DNA of 15,941 bases from Flavipsychrobacter stenotrophus (GCA_947379685.1 CANCOG010000046.1:1-15941), one strand, 5' to 3'. Shown: positions 6,680-13,656, counted from the stretch's first letter. Notes: generated by a model not told the origin, from the letters alone. A program made the numbers and translations.

Positions 6680-6700
6680 CAGGCCCGCAGCGCGGACCTG
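6680..6700 (-). other. GC-rich hairpin after rplE
   Basis: On the minus strand CAGGTCCGC pairs with GCGGGCCTG (9 bp including one G-U) around a three-base loop GCT. ATTGCA (6707-6702) and TGCAAT (6676-6671) can add an outer helix. It starts 10 bases after the rplE stop. No T-run follows, so it is not an intrinsic terminator. It is the most stable-looking structure in the internal spacers and may be a protein-binding or mRNA-stabilising element. Confidence 0.5.
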
Positions 6701-6710
6701 CAATAAAATA

Positions 6711-7286
6711 CTAACCGGTTTTTTCCATTGTTTTGAATGGCATTCCCAACTCTTTCAGCAATTCAAATGCTTCTTCGTTGGTTTTAGCGGTAGTAACGAA
6801 GGTGATATCCATACCACTGATACGAGGCAATTTATCGATGTTGATCTCAGGATAGATGATCTGCTCGGTAATACCCATTGTATAGTTGCCACGGCCATCG
6901 AATGATTTTTCATTGATACCCTTGAAGTCACGAACACGTGGAAGAGAAACAGATACGAAACGATCCATAAACTCAAACATGTTTACATTGCGCAGTGTAA
7001 CACGGCAGCCGATAGGCATGTTCTTACGTAACTTGAAGTTAGAAATGTCCTTTTTAGACATTGTTGGTATAGCCTTCTGACCAGTAATGAGTGACATTTC
7101 GTTCACTGCATCATCAATCATTTTCTTATCGGATACCGATCCCTTAACACCCTGGTTCAAACAAATTTTTACCAGACGTGGGCATTGCATTACCGTTTTA
7201 TACCCGAATTTCTTCATGAGTGCGGGCACCACTTCATCCCGGTACTTTTTTTGTAACCTTGGGGAATATGTTGTTGTCGTTGCCAT
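6711..7286 (-). CDS. rplE: 50S ribosomal protein L5 (uL5)
   Basis: Binds 5S rRNA and contacts the P-site tRNA from the central protuberance. The 191-residue protein is about 12 residues longer than the E. coli form, with a threonine-rich start MATTTTYSPRLQKKY. Family landmarks are the LVKICLNQGVKGS strand, RKNMPIGCRVTLR, the GRGNYTMGITEQIIYPEI motif and the C-terminal GMDITFVTTAKTNEEA. The start overlaps the rplX stop by one base (TAATG), implying translational coupling. A rare GGAGG lies 10 bases upstream. Confidence 0.97.
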   Translation of the reverse strand: MATTTTYSPRLQKKYRDEVVPALMKKFGYKTVMQCPRLVKICLNQGVKGSVSDKKMIDDAVNEMSLITGQKAIPTMSKKDISNFKLRKNMPIGCRVTLRNVNMFEFMDRFVSVSLPRVRDFKGINEKSFDGRGNYTMGITEQIIYPEINIDKLPRISGMDITFVTTAKTNEEAFELLKELGMPFKTMEKTG

Positions 7287-7624
7287 TATTTGATTACCTC
7301 CCCTGATTTTTTAGAAATACGTGAAAAACCGGTTTCAGTACGGGTACGGGAGATGCGTGAAGGAGCCTTAGATTTAGGATCCCACAACATCACGTTAGAT
7401 ATATGTATAGGCGCTTCTTCCTTTACAATACCACCCTGAGGGTTCTGAGCGTTAGGTTTCAGGTGTTTGGTTACCAGATTAACTCCTTCAACAAGGACAC
7501 GTCCTTCAGAAGTAATCACGGAAAGCACCTGATGCGGCGTGGTGCGATCCTTATCGTCACCAGCAATAACAACCACGTTATCGCCCTTCTTAATATTGAA
7601 CTTTGGTTTAAATCTCTGTTTCAC
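7286..7624 (-). CDS. rplX: 50S ribosomal protein L24 (uL24)
   Basis: One of the first proteins to bind 23S rRNA in assembly, later near the tunnel exit. The 112-residue protein has the KOW motif KKGDNVVVIAGDDKDRT (about 12-28) and the family segments VEGVNLVTKHLKP and EAPIHISNVMLWDP. The start is GTG at 7624: there is no in-frame ATG before the KOW motif, and a TAA stop lies five codons upstream. It is the only GTG start among the ribosomal genes here. A perfect TAnnTTTG box sits in the 69-base gap before it, so rplX may begin a second transcript covering the spc part. Its stop overlaps the rplE start. Confidence 0.96.
   Translation of the reverse strand: MKQRFKPKFNIKKGDNVVVIAGDDKDRTTPHQVLSVITSEGRVLVEGVNLVTKHLKPNAQNPQGGIVKEEAPIHISNVMLWDPKSKAPSRISRTRTETGFSRISKKSGEVIK
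7297..7301 (-). promoter_or_regulatory. Shine-Dalgarno-like GGAGG before rplE
   Basis: AGGGGAGGT on the minus strand places GGAGG ten bases before the rplE ATG. It also encodes the end of L24 (SGEV), so codon constraint may explain it. It stands out because the other start regions of this cluster are A/T-rich without such a motif, as expected for Bacteroidota. In this gene pair it could help the terminating ribosome restart at the overlapping TAATG. Confidence 0.4.
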
Positions 7625-7676
7625 AGTTACTATGAATTAAGCGTTGTATATTGATACCGTTTTTTCTAACGGGCTG

Positions 7677-7684
7677 CAAAGGTA
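7677..7684 (-). promoter_or_regulatory. Possible internal promoter box before rplX
   Basis: TACCTTTG fits TAnnTTTG exactly. Its extended form TACCTTTGCAGCCC is nearly identical to the two boxes before rpsJ (TACCTTTGCAGTCCC at 14142 and TACCTTTGCACTCCC at 14259). It lies in the rplN-rplX gap, about 53 bases before the rplX start. No TTTG is seen at the proper upstream distance, which would fall inside the 3' end of rplN. The sharing of the longer word makes chance less likely. Confidence 0.5.
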
Positions 7685-7693
7685 CAACAAATT

Positions 7694-8062
7694 TTACAAT
7701 ACTTCTGGTGCGAGGGAAACAATTTTCATGTACCCTTTATCGCGCAATTCACGGGCTACCGGTCCGAAGATACGGGTACCACGGGGCTCATCGGAGTTAT
7801 TGAGCAAAACGACAGCATTATCATCGAAACTGATGTAAGACCCATCTCTACGGCGAAGCTTGTTCTTGGTACGAACGATCACCGCTTTTGATACGGTGCC
7901 CTTCTTCATACCACCGCCTGGGATAGCGTCTTTTACAGTTACTACGATCTTGTCGCCAATTCCTGCGTAATCTTGTCCCGAATTGCCCAACACACGTATG
8001 CAAAGTACTTCTTTGGCACCGCTGTTGTCGGCTACATTGAGCCGGGATTCTTGTTGTATCAT
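7694..8062 (-). CDS. rplN: 50S ribosomal protein L14 (uL14)
   Basis: Subunit-interface protein of the large subunit, next to L19 and contacting 16S rRNA. The 122-residue protein begins MIQQESRLNVADNSGAKEVL, diagnostic for L14. It carries the signature GDKIVVTVKDAIPGGGMKKG and VVRTK-type sequence (IVRTKNKLRRRDGS), and ends with the conserved RGTRIFGPVARELRDKGYMK. It is complete and of exact family length. Only 9 bases separate it from rpsQ, so the two are surely co-transcribed. A promoter-like box follows directly after its stop. Confidence 0.98.
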   Translation of the reverse strand: MIQQESRLNVADNSGAKEVLCIRVLGNSGQDYAGIGDKIVVTVKDAIPGGGMKKGTVSKAVIVRTKNKLRRRDGSYISFDDNAVVLLNNSDEPRGTRIFGPVARELRDKGYMKIVSLAPEVL

Positions 8063-8071
8063 TCTAAAAAG

Positions 8072-8341
8072 TTACTTAGCTTTTTCAATAATTTCTACCA
8101 GGCGCCAGCGTTTAGTTTTGCTAAGCGGACGCGTTTCCATAATACGAACTACATCACCAATACCAGCGTTGTTCTGCTCGTCATGAGCATGGAAGCTCGA
8201 TGATTTTTTAATGAACTTTCCGTACATAGGGTGTTTCACTTTACGCTCAACATTCACAGTGATGGTTTTCATCATCTTGCTGCTACTTACTACGCCTATA
8301 CGGGTTTTCCTGCTTTTTCTTTCAATTGCCATAACGGACAT
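8072..8341 (-). CDS. rpsQ: 30S ribosomal protein S17 (uS17)
   Basis: Early-assembly small-subunit protein of the OB fold, binding 16S helices near the body. About 86-89 residues. The family core is seen as RKTRIGVVSSSKMMKTITV, then KHPMYGKFIKKSSSFHAHDE and the C-terminal GDVVRIMETRPLSKTKRWRLVEI. Two ATG starts are possible: 8341 (MSVMAIERK) and 8332 (MAIERK). The second resembles the usual N-terminus more closely, but the first leaves the normal short gap of 12 bases to rpmC. The order rpmC-rpsQ-rplN is standard. Confidence 0.96.
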   Translation of the reverse strand: MSVMAIERKSRKTRIGVVSSSKMMKTITVNVERKVKHPMYGKFIKKSSSFHAHDEQNNAGIGDVVRIMETRPLSKTKRWRLVEIIEKAK

Positions 8342-8353
8342 CAATAATATTTA

Positions 8354-8566
8354 TTAGAAACCTAATACTCTTTTGCGGCTCTCAGTTTTCATACGGGCTA
8401 TTTCCCTGCGCATGATCTTAATTGCAAGCGGATTTTCAATCGGGTTAACCGCGTGACTGAATTTCAGTCTTTTCAGGCGCATTTCCTCATCGCTTATTTT
8501 ACTAAGCAACGCCTCGTTATCAAGCGAGCGGAGTTCTTCTGCGGCTGTTTGTTTTTTGTTTGCCAT
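8354..8566 (-). CDS. rpmC: 50S ribosomal protein L29 (uL29)
   Basis: Small helical protein at the polypeptide tunnel exit beside L23. From the ATG at 8566 it has 70 residues: MANKKQTAAEELRSLDNEAL, the LKRLKFSHAVNPIENPLAIK segment with the family FxxAxxxxxNP pattern, and the C-terminal helix IMRREIARMKTESRKR. The frame is open to 8593 upstream, adding MITSTKTIT, which does not resemble L29, so the shorter start is preferred. It follows rplP across a 129-base spacer in which I see no clear promoter or hairpin. Confidence 0.94.
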   Translation of the reverse strand: MANKKQTAAEELRSLDNEALLSKISDEEMRLKRLKFSHAVNPIENPLAIKIMRREIARMKTESRKRVLGF

Positions 8567-8695
8567 TGTTATTGTTTTTGTCGAAGTGATCAATTGAAAT
8601 TAAAAGCAACGTGCCCAAATCCTCAACAAATCCTCAATTTATATTGATTTCGAAATCTGTTTTGAACCAGCTTTCTACTTAATACTCTTTACTAA

Positions 8696-9118
8696 TTAAG
8701 CACCAGCGTAATCATGACGAACAACAAACTTCGTCCGGATCGGTAATTTTTGAGCTGCAAGGTCCATAGCTGCACGGGCAACTTCCATAGGAACACCTTC
8801 AATCTCAAACATGATCAAACCTGGCTTTACTACTGCAGCCCAGAATTCGAGGCTACCCTTACCTTTACCCATACGCACTTCAGCAGGTTTACGGGTGATT
8901 GGCTTATCGGGGAAGATACGGATCCAAACATTACCTTCACGTTTCATTTCGCGGGTCATTGCCTGACGGGCAGCTTCGATCTGGCGGTTTGTTATCCATT
9001 TCGGTTCCATGGCTTTCAAACCAAATGAACCGAAGGAAATCATTGCACCACGCTGTGCGTCTCCTTTAATTCTTCCTTTATGCGCCTTTCGGTGTTTTGT
9101 CTTTTTTGGCTGTAACAT
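8696..9118 (-). CDS. rplP: 50S ribosomal protein L16 (uL16)
   Basis: Late-assembly large-subunit protein at the tRNA-binding and peptidyl-transferase side. The 140-residue protein starts MLQPKKTKHRKAHKGRIKG. It contains the signature segment WIRIFPDKPITRKPAEVRMG followed by GKGKGSLEFWAAVVKPG, and ends LPIRTKFVVRHDYAGA. Length and order (after rpsC, before rpmC) match the family. No irregularity is visible. A 75-base spacer separates it from rpsC. Confidence 0.98.
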   Translation of the reverse strand: MLQPKKTKHRKAHKGRIKGDAQRGAMISFGSFGLKAMEPKWITNRQIEAARQAMTREMKREGNVWIRIFPDKPITRKPAEVRMGKGKGSLEFWAAVVKPGLIMFEIEGVPMEVARAAMDLAAQKLPIRTKFVVRHDYAGA

Positions 9119-9193
9119 TGTTACAAAATTATAGAGGTATGCTAAATATTATGAATACTGTTTCTTTATACTGACCGGAGTCATGGCTGGCAA

Positions 9194-10096
9194 CTATCTG
9201 CGGCCGCCACCACCACCTTGTCCGCCGCGATTTCCACCGCCCTGGCCGCCACGGTTACCACCGCCTTGACCACCACGATTTCCACCACCGCCCTGGCCAC
9301 CGCCACCACGACGATCTCCGCCACGGTCACCACCGCCACCACGGCGATCTCCACCACGGTCATTGCTGCGTTCGCCTCTTGAGCCTTCTACACCCTGGAA
9401 GCTACCTGGACGGTTGTTTCCACGACTATCAGAATTTGCAGAGAAGTTAGGATTCAATTCACGGTTACCGAGAACTTCACCTTTACATATCCAGATCTTC
9501 AGACCAATCTTACCATAAACGGTCATTGAATATACAGAAGCATAATCAATATCCATACGGAAAGTATGAAGAGGGGTACGACCTTGCTTGAATTCTTCAG
9601 AACGAGCGATTTCAGAACCATTTAAACGACCACTTGCTTTGATCTTGATACCTTCGGCACCCATTCTCATAGCAGTAGTTATAGCCATCTTAATTGCACG
9701 CTTGTAACTTACACGACCTTCGATCTGACGGGCGATCGTATCACCTACGATCATCGCATCCAATTCCGGACGACGAATCTCCATGATGTTGATCTGAACG
9801 TCATCCTTTTTGGTAAGGTTCTTCAGCTCTTCCTTGATACGGTCAACTTCAGTTCCTCCCTTGCCTATGATAATACCAGGCTTTGAAGTGTGGATGGTAA
9901 TAATCAGCTTACCTAAGGTACGCTCGATAACAATACGTGAAATACCACCTTTGTTAATACGTGCATTAAGATAAGTACGGATTTTGTGATCTTCTACCAG
10001 CTTCTGGCCGAAGTCCCTTTTTTCGCCATACCACATTGAATCCCATCCGCGGATGATGCCCAACCTGTTACCTATAGGATTACATTTTTGACCCAT
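9194..10096 (-). CDS. rpsC: 30S ribosomal protein S3 (uS3) with long RGG-like tail
   Basis: Small-subunit head protein lining the mRNA entry tunnel, with RNA-unwinding activity known in E. coli together with S4 and S5. The start MGQKCNPIGNRLGIIRGWDS, the KH domain with GxxG loop (GKGG at 78-81), RRPELDAMIVGDTIARQIEG and the C-terminal signature GRTPLHTFRMDIDYA are all standard, and end near residue 215. Beyond this comes an extra tail of about 85 residues, rich in Gly, Arg, Asp, Asn and Gln, with RGGDRRGGGG and three clear copies of NRGGQGGG. The total of 300 residues compares with 233 in E. coli. The tail resembles disordered eukaryotic RGG boxes and is probably RNA-binding, but that is inference. 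Confidence 0.97.
   Translation of the reverse strand: MGQKCNPIGNRLGIIRGWDSMWYGEKRDFGQKLVEDHKIRTYLNARINKGGISRIVIERTLGKLIITIHTSKPGIIIGKGGTEVDRIKEELKNLTKKDDVQINIMEIRRPELDAMIVGDTIARQIEGRVSYKRAIKMAITTAMRMGAEGIKIKASGRLNGSEIARSEEFKQGRTPLHTFRMDIDYASVYSMTVYGKIGLKIWICKGEVLGNRELNPNFSANSDSRGNNRPGSFQGVEGSRGERSNDRGGDRRGGGGDRGGDRRGGGGQGGGGNRGGQGGGNRGGQGGGNRGGQGGGGGRR
9195..9365 (-). repeat. In-gene Gly/Arg-codon tandem repeats, 3' end of rpsC
   Basis: Degenerate repeats of GGN and CGN codons encode RGGDRRGGGG twice and then NRGGQGGG three times. The stretch is far more GC-rich than the surrounding genes. It is prone to slippage, so copy number may vary between strains. The frame stays open to a normal stop at 9194. 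Confidence 0.8.
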
Positions 10097-10131
10097 TGTA
10101 CTATTATTGAGTTATTTGAATTATATTAAGT

Positions 10132-10509
10132 TTATGCTTCAGTTTCTTGTGCTGCTACAGGTATTGCGTTGCGGCTATCTACGATAAGAGTAACGTGGTT
10201 ACTACGTTTACGAACGCGATAAGCACGACCCTGTGGAGCTGGGCGCATCCGCTTGAGGACACGGCCACCGTCAACAAATATGGTTTTTACAAAAAGGTTT
10301 GCATCTACCACGTCAACGCCTTCGTTTTTCACTCTCCAGTTGGCAATAGCACTCAGCAACAACTTTTCCAGCGGAACTGAGGGGTGTTTGGTGCTGAATT
10401 TCAATGTATTCAGCGCATTTTCTACTTCCAACCCGCGTATAAGGTCGGCCAGAAGGCGCATTTTGCGCGGAGAAGTAGGACAATTTCGTAAGCGAGCAAC
10501 AGCTTCCAT
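10132..10509 (-). CDS. rplV: 50S ribosomal protein L22 (uL22)
   Basis: Large-subunit protein whose long beta-hairpin, with L4, forms the constriction of the peptide exit tunnel. The 125-residue protein begins MEAVARLRNCPTSPRKMRLL and carries AIANWRVKNEG. The hairpin region VDGGRVLKRMRPAPQGRAYR, the site of macrolide-resistance insertions or deletions in other bacteria, shows no abnormal length. The C-terminus ends in AAQETEA, slightly longer than in E. coli (110). It lies between rpsS and rpsC as usual, with gaps of 99 and 35 bases. Confidence 0.97.
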   Translation of the reverse strand: MEAVARLRNCPTSPRKMRLLADLIRGLEVENALNTLKFSTKHPSVPLEKLLLSAIANWRVKNEGVDVVDANLFVKTIFVDGGRVLKRMRPAPQGRAYRVRKRSNHVTLIVDSRNAIPVAAQETEA

Positions 10510-10608
10510 TATTTCTGATTTTTGATTGGTGATGCACTAAGAGTACAATACGCCAATAAACTATTAAACTTTTTACTTTTTAAAACCGGCAGACGATCTG
10601 TTTACCAA

Positions 10609-10878
10609 TTATTGTTTACTTCCGCTATGACCCCTGAAGTTACGGGTAGGTGAAAACTCACCTAATTTATGTCCTACCATGTACTCGGTAACGTATACTG
10701 GTATGAACTTGTTGCCGTTGTGCACTGCGAAAGTCTGGCCAACGAAATCAGGAGTGATTGTGCTCCTACGACTCCAGGTTTTAACTACACCTTTCTTTGC
10801 CTTGCCTTCAGCTATAGCCATAACCTTTTGTTCCAGGTTAGCATCTATGTAAGGACCTTTTTTTATTGAACGAGCCAT
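10609..10878 (-). CDS. rpsS: 30S ribosomal protein S19 (uS19)
   Basis: Small-subunit head protein that pairs with S13 and contacts the large subunit. The 89-residue protein begins MARSIKKGPYIDANLEQKV and carries the signature GHKLGEFSPTRNFRGHSGSK, with WSRRSTITPDFVGQTFAVHNG between. Length and order are those of the family. The start codon follows an A/T-rich leader without Shine-Dalgarno motif. A 62-base spacer separates it from rplB. Confidence 0.98.
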   Translation of the reverse strand: MARSIKKGPYIDANLEQKVMAIAEGKAKKGVVKTWSRRSTITPDFVGQTFAVHNGNKFIPVYVTEYMVGHKLGEFSPTRNFRGHSGSKQ

Positions 10879-10940
10879 TATATTGACTTATTTATTTTTA
10901 ATATTTATACTAATCATTTCAACTTCAACCTACCGGGAAA

Positions 10941-11774
10941 CTAGAGTTTCTTACCGTTCCTGCGCTGAATGATCAGCTTGTTGGTTGATTTTGTCCTGCT
11001 GCGTGTCTTTTCACCCTTAGCGTATTTACCCTTACGGCTACGTGGATGACCGCCAGAAGAGCGACCTTCACCACCACCCATCGGGTGATCTACCGGGTTC
11101 ATTGCTACACCACGGTTACGTGGCTTGATGCCTTTCCAACGGTTACGACCTGCTTTACCCATTGACTGGAGTGCGTGATCGCTGTTAGAAACGATACCTA
11201 CAGTAGCCATGCAAGTACTCAGTACTTTGCGCAACTCACCACTTGGCATCTTCAGCACACAATATTTTTCTTCTTTTGCATTCAGCTGAGCATAAGTACC
11301 TGCTGAACGGGCAAGAGCACCACCCTTTCCTGGCTGCAGTTCGATGTTGTGAACAACAGTACCAAGTGGCATATTCTTTAATAAAAGAGCATTTCCAACT
11401 TCAGGAGGCACACTGGCACCGCTTATTACGGAAGCACCAACCTGTATACCCTGTGGGGCAATGATATAACGCTTTTCTCCATCGATATAATGAAGCAATG
11501 CGATGAAAGCTGTACGGTTTGGATCGTATTCTATTGTCTTAACAGTAGCCTTGATATCACTTTTGTTGCGTTTGAAATCAACAAGGCGATACTGGATCTT
11601 GTTACCACCACCGATGTAGCGCATTGCACGACGGCCCTGGAAGTTACGTCCACCCGTACCATGCTGATGCTCTAAAAGGCTTTTTTCAGGCTCATTAGTA
11701 GTGATCTCCGCATATGCGTTACCAATTCTCCAACGTGTTCCGGCTGTTACCGGTTTGTATTTACGTAATGCCAT
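10941..11774 (-). CDS. rplB: 50S ribosomal protein L2 (uL2)
   Basis: Among the most conserved large-subunit proteins, needed for subunit joining and peptidyl-transferase activity. The 277-residue protein starts MALRKYKPVTAGTRWR. It has the RNA-binding domain with HQHGTGGRNFQGRRAMRYIG and the C-terminal signature MNPVDHPMGGGEGRSSGGHP, with the functionally important histidine at 230 (His229 in E. coli). The basic tail ends KLIIQRRNGKKL. The 126-base spacer upstream, towards rplW, contains the perfect palindrome TGTTGGCCAACA. Confidence 0.98.
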   Translation of the reverse strand: MALRKYKPVTAGTRWRIGNAYAEITTNEPEKSLLEHQHGTGGRNFQGRRAMRYIGGGNKIQYRLVDFKRNKSDIKATVKTIEYDPNRTAFIALLHYIDGEKRYIIAPQGIQVGASVISGASVPPEVGNALLLKNMPLGTVVHNIELQPGKGGALARSAGTYAQLNAKEEKYCVLKMPSGELRKVLSTCMATVGIVSNSDHALQSMGKAGRNRWKGIKPRNRGVAMNPVDHPMGGGEGRSSGGHPRSRKGKYAKGEKTRSRTKSTNKLIIQRRNGKKL

Positions 11775-11808
11775 TTTATATTTTTATTAGCTGATGCGAT
11801 CCTTAGCT

Positions 11809-11820
11809 TGTTGGCCAACA
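11809..11820. repeat. 12-bp palindrome between rplW and rplB
   Basis: TGTTGGCCAACA is a perfect palindrome 35 bases upstream of the rplB start. It would form only a tight loopless hairpin in RNA, so if functional it is more likely a DNA site. The spacer also holds ATTAGCTGAT and ATCAGCTG, resembling the 13-mer noted in other spacers. Confidence 0.35.
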
Positions 11821-11900
11821 GCCTCACCAGATTTAATATTTAATTTGAAAGTTACTGTTTCAATCAGCTGCCCGTTAAATTTAGCGACCAGCTATTCAAA

Positions 11901-12200
11901 CTATCCCTGAGCGAAAAGATCGATTGTATCTCCTTCAACAAGGGAAACTATAGCTTTTTTGTATGAAGGCTTTCTTCCGGATAAGAAACCAGCTTTAGTG
12001 TAGCGGGTCTTATTTTTTGCAGGTACCACCAGGGTGTGTACGTCGCTCACTTTTACTCCGTAGAATTCTTCAACTGCTTTTTTAATTTCCAGCTTATTTG
12101 CTGCGTTACCTACTACAAATGTGTAGCGGCCGTTGCGCTCCATCTGGCGATTTACCTTTTCGGTAATTACCGGCCGTACCAACACTTCTGAAAGTTTCAT
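11901..12200 (-). CDS. rplW: 50S ribosomal protein L23 (uL23)
   Basis: Tunnel-exit protein that serves as the docking site for trigger factor and the signal recognition particle. The 99-residue protein begins MKLSEVLVRPVITEKV, with the family core YTFVVGNAANKLEIKKAVEE and the loop VPAKNKTRYTKAGFLSGRKP. It ends SLVEGDTIDLFAQG. It is intact, with a TAG stop. It lies between rplD and rplB as usual, but with spacers of 189 and 126 bases, wider than typical in compact ribosomal operons. Confidence 0.97.
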   Translation of the reverse strand: MKLSEVLVRPVITEKVNRQMERNGRYTFVVGNAANKLEIKKAVEEFYGVKVSDVHTLVVPAKNKTRYTKAGFLSGRKPSYKKAIVSLVEGDTIDLFAQG

Positions 12201-12202
12201 CT

Positions 12203-12218
12203 TATAAAAATTTTTATA
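12203..12218. repeat. 16-bp A/T palindrome at the rplW start
   Basis: TATAAAAATTTTTATA is a perfect 16-bp palindrome ending 2 bases before the rplW start codon. In RNA a weak A/U hairpin could cover the initiation region; as DNA it is a bent A-tract. It contains no TAnnTTTG box. Confidence 0.35.
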
Positions 12219-12389
12219 GTCTTATTAGTAGTAAGTAGATAGTATAAAGTCGAAAGCTTTTATTCTATGACCTTGATGCCTCTACTAAATATTTCTAACT
12301 TACTTTGTTGAGCCACCTTCGCGGCACTAAGTATGTTTGTTATCGACCTTCAAGCGAAAATTAACTGTTCACTTTGTGCCGGAAACTAT
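12219..12389 (-). other. Spacer between rplD and rplW
   Basis: With the palindrome, this is the largest gap inside the S10 part (189 bases). It has no open frame resembling a protein. I see GGCAC and GTGCC arms far apart, but no stable hairpin with a T-run and no TAnnTTTG box. Its A/T-rich part adjoins rplW. Confidence 0.4.
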
Positions 12390-13031
12390 TTAGGCTTCTT
12401 CAACAACCTCAGGCTCTTCGCTGAACAACTTTGCAACTGACTCAGTGAACACAAGCACATTAGTGTGTGTGATGTCGTATGTATTCATATCACTTACGAT
12501 AACCGTCTTAGTGTTAGGAATGTTACGGCTGCTGAGGTAAATATTGCTATCATATTCAGGCAACACCATCATGGTCTTACGGTTATCACCGCGAAGTGCA
12601 TCTAATATTGCCGTGTAATCTTTAGTTTTAGGAGCGTCCATTTTCAGGTCTTCTACTACAACTATTTTGCTTTCACGAGCTTTATAAGTTAAAGCACTCA
12701 TTTTGGCGAGGTCTTTCACCTTGCGGTTAAGCTTGAAGCCATAGAGGTGAGGTGCCGGACCGTTAACGGTACCACCGCCCTTGTACAAAGGGTTGCGGAT
12801 ATTACCTTTACGGCTACCACCAGTTCCTTTTTGCTTATGCAGCTTTTTAGAAGAACCTTGAACTTCTGCACGGGTCTTTGTCTTGTGCGTACCCTGGCGC
12901 TGTGCTGCGAGATATTGTTTTACCGCGAGGTAAATACAATGATCATTTGGCTCAATACTGAAGACATCATCCGGTAACTCAACCGAGCGGCCTGTCTTTA
13001 CACCTTTACTATTTAAAACGTCAACTTGCAT
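12390..13031 (-). CDS. rplD: 50S ribosomal protein L4 (uL4)
   Basis: Large-subunit protein whose loop forms the tunnel constriction with L22; in E. coli it also represses its own S10 operon. The 213-residue protein starts MQVDVLNSKGVKTGRSVELP. It shows the extended loop with KTRAEVQGSSKKLHKQKGTG and SRKGNIRNPLYKGGGTVNGP, then the globular C-terminal half with VLPEYDSNIYLSSRNIPN and an acidic tail EEPEVVEEA. It follows rplC after only 7 bases. No E. coli-like L4-binding leader could be recognised before rpsJ. Confidence 0.98.
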   Translation of the reverse strand: MQVDVLNSKGVKTGRSVELPDDVFSIEPNDHCIYLAVKQYLAAQRQGTHKTKTRAEVQGSSKKLHKQKGTGGSRKGNIRNPLYKGGGTVNGPAPHLYGFKLNRKVKDLAKMSALTYKARESKIVVVEDLKMDAPKTKDYTAILDALRGDNRKTMMVLPEYDSNIYLSSRNIPNTKTVIVSDMNTYDITHTNVLVFTESVAKLFSEEPEVVEEA

Positions 13032-13038
13032 GACTAAA

Positions 13039-13656
13039 TTAATTCTGAATTAAAACAATAGATCCGTTACAACCAGGAACTGAACCGCTAATCAATATAT
13101 AGTTCTGTTCTGGGAATACTTTTACAACACGTAAAGCTTTTATTTTCACGCGGTCCTGACCCATACGGCCGGCCATGCGCATGCCTTTGAATACACGGCT
13201 TGGGTAAGACGAAGCGCCTATTGAACCCGGAGCACGTGAACGGTCATGCTGACCATGGGTAGCTTCGCCGACACCGCTAAAGCCGTGACGCCTAACCACA
13301 CCCTGGAAACCTTTACCCTTGGTTGTGCCAACTACACTAACTTTTTCACCTTCTGTAAATATTTCGCAGGTTATATTTTCACCTACCTGTTTGTCGAGAG
13401 AGCAATTGCGCATTTCCTTTACTACACGTTTTGGAGTCGTGTTAGCTTTAGCAAAGTGATTAATGAGCGCCTGAGGAGTATTTTTTGCTTTTGCTTCGCC
13501 GAAAGCGATTTGCAAAGCATCGTATCCGTCGGTATCAACGGACTTCTTTTGAGTAACCACACACGGTCCAGCTTCGATGATGGTGCAGGCAGTCTGCTTT
13601 CCATTCGGTTCAAAAATGCTGGTCATACCAATTTTCTTACCAATAATACCTTTCAT
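13039..13656 (-). CDS. rplC: 50S ribosomal protein L3 (uL3)
   Basis: Early-assembly protein near the peptidyl-transferase centre. The 205-residue protein begins MKGIIGKKIGMTSIFEPNGK. It contains GKGFQGVVRRHGFSGVGEAT and the signature HGQHDRSRAPGSIG, followed by RVFKGMRMAGRMGQDRV. At the position of the glutamine methylated by PrmB in E. coli (GSIGQ), this protein has alanine (GSIGA148), so that modification cannot occur at the same place. It is second in the cluster, 134 bases from rpsJ and 7 from rplD. Confidence 0.98.
   Translation of the reverse strand: MKGIIGKKIGMTSIFEPNGKQTACTIIEAGPCVVTQKKSVDTDGYDALQIAFGEAKAKNTPQALINHFAKANTTPKRVVKEMRNCSLDKQVGENITCEIFTEGEKVSVVGTTKGKGFQGVVRRHGFSGVGEATHGQHDRSRAPGSIGASSYPSRVFKGMRMAGRMGQDRVKIKALRVVKVFPEQNYILISGSVPGCNGSIVLIQN

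Noticed and set aside
9181..9363. Val/Ala-rich frame overlapping the 3' end of rpsC in another frame
   Set aside because: It is the off-frame reading of the Gly/Arg codon repeats in rpsC. Low complexity explains it fully.
9194..9370. CRISPR-like or satellite array
   Set aside because: The repetition is of codons within the S3 frame, without regular spacers. It is a protein repeat, not an array.
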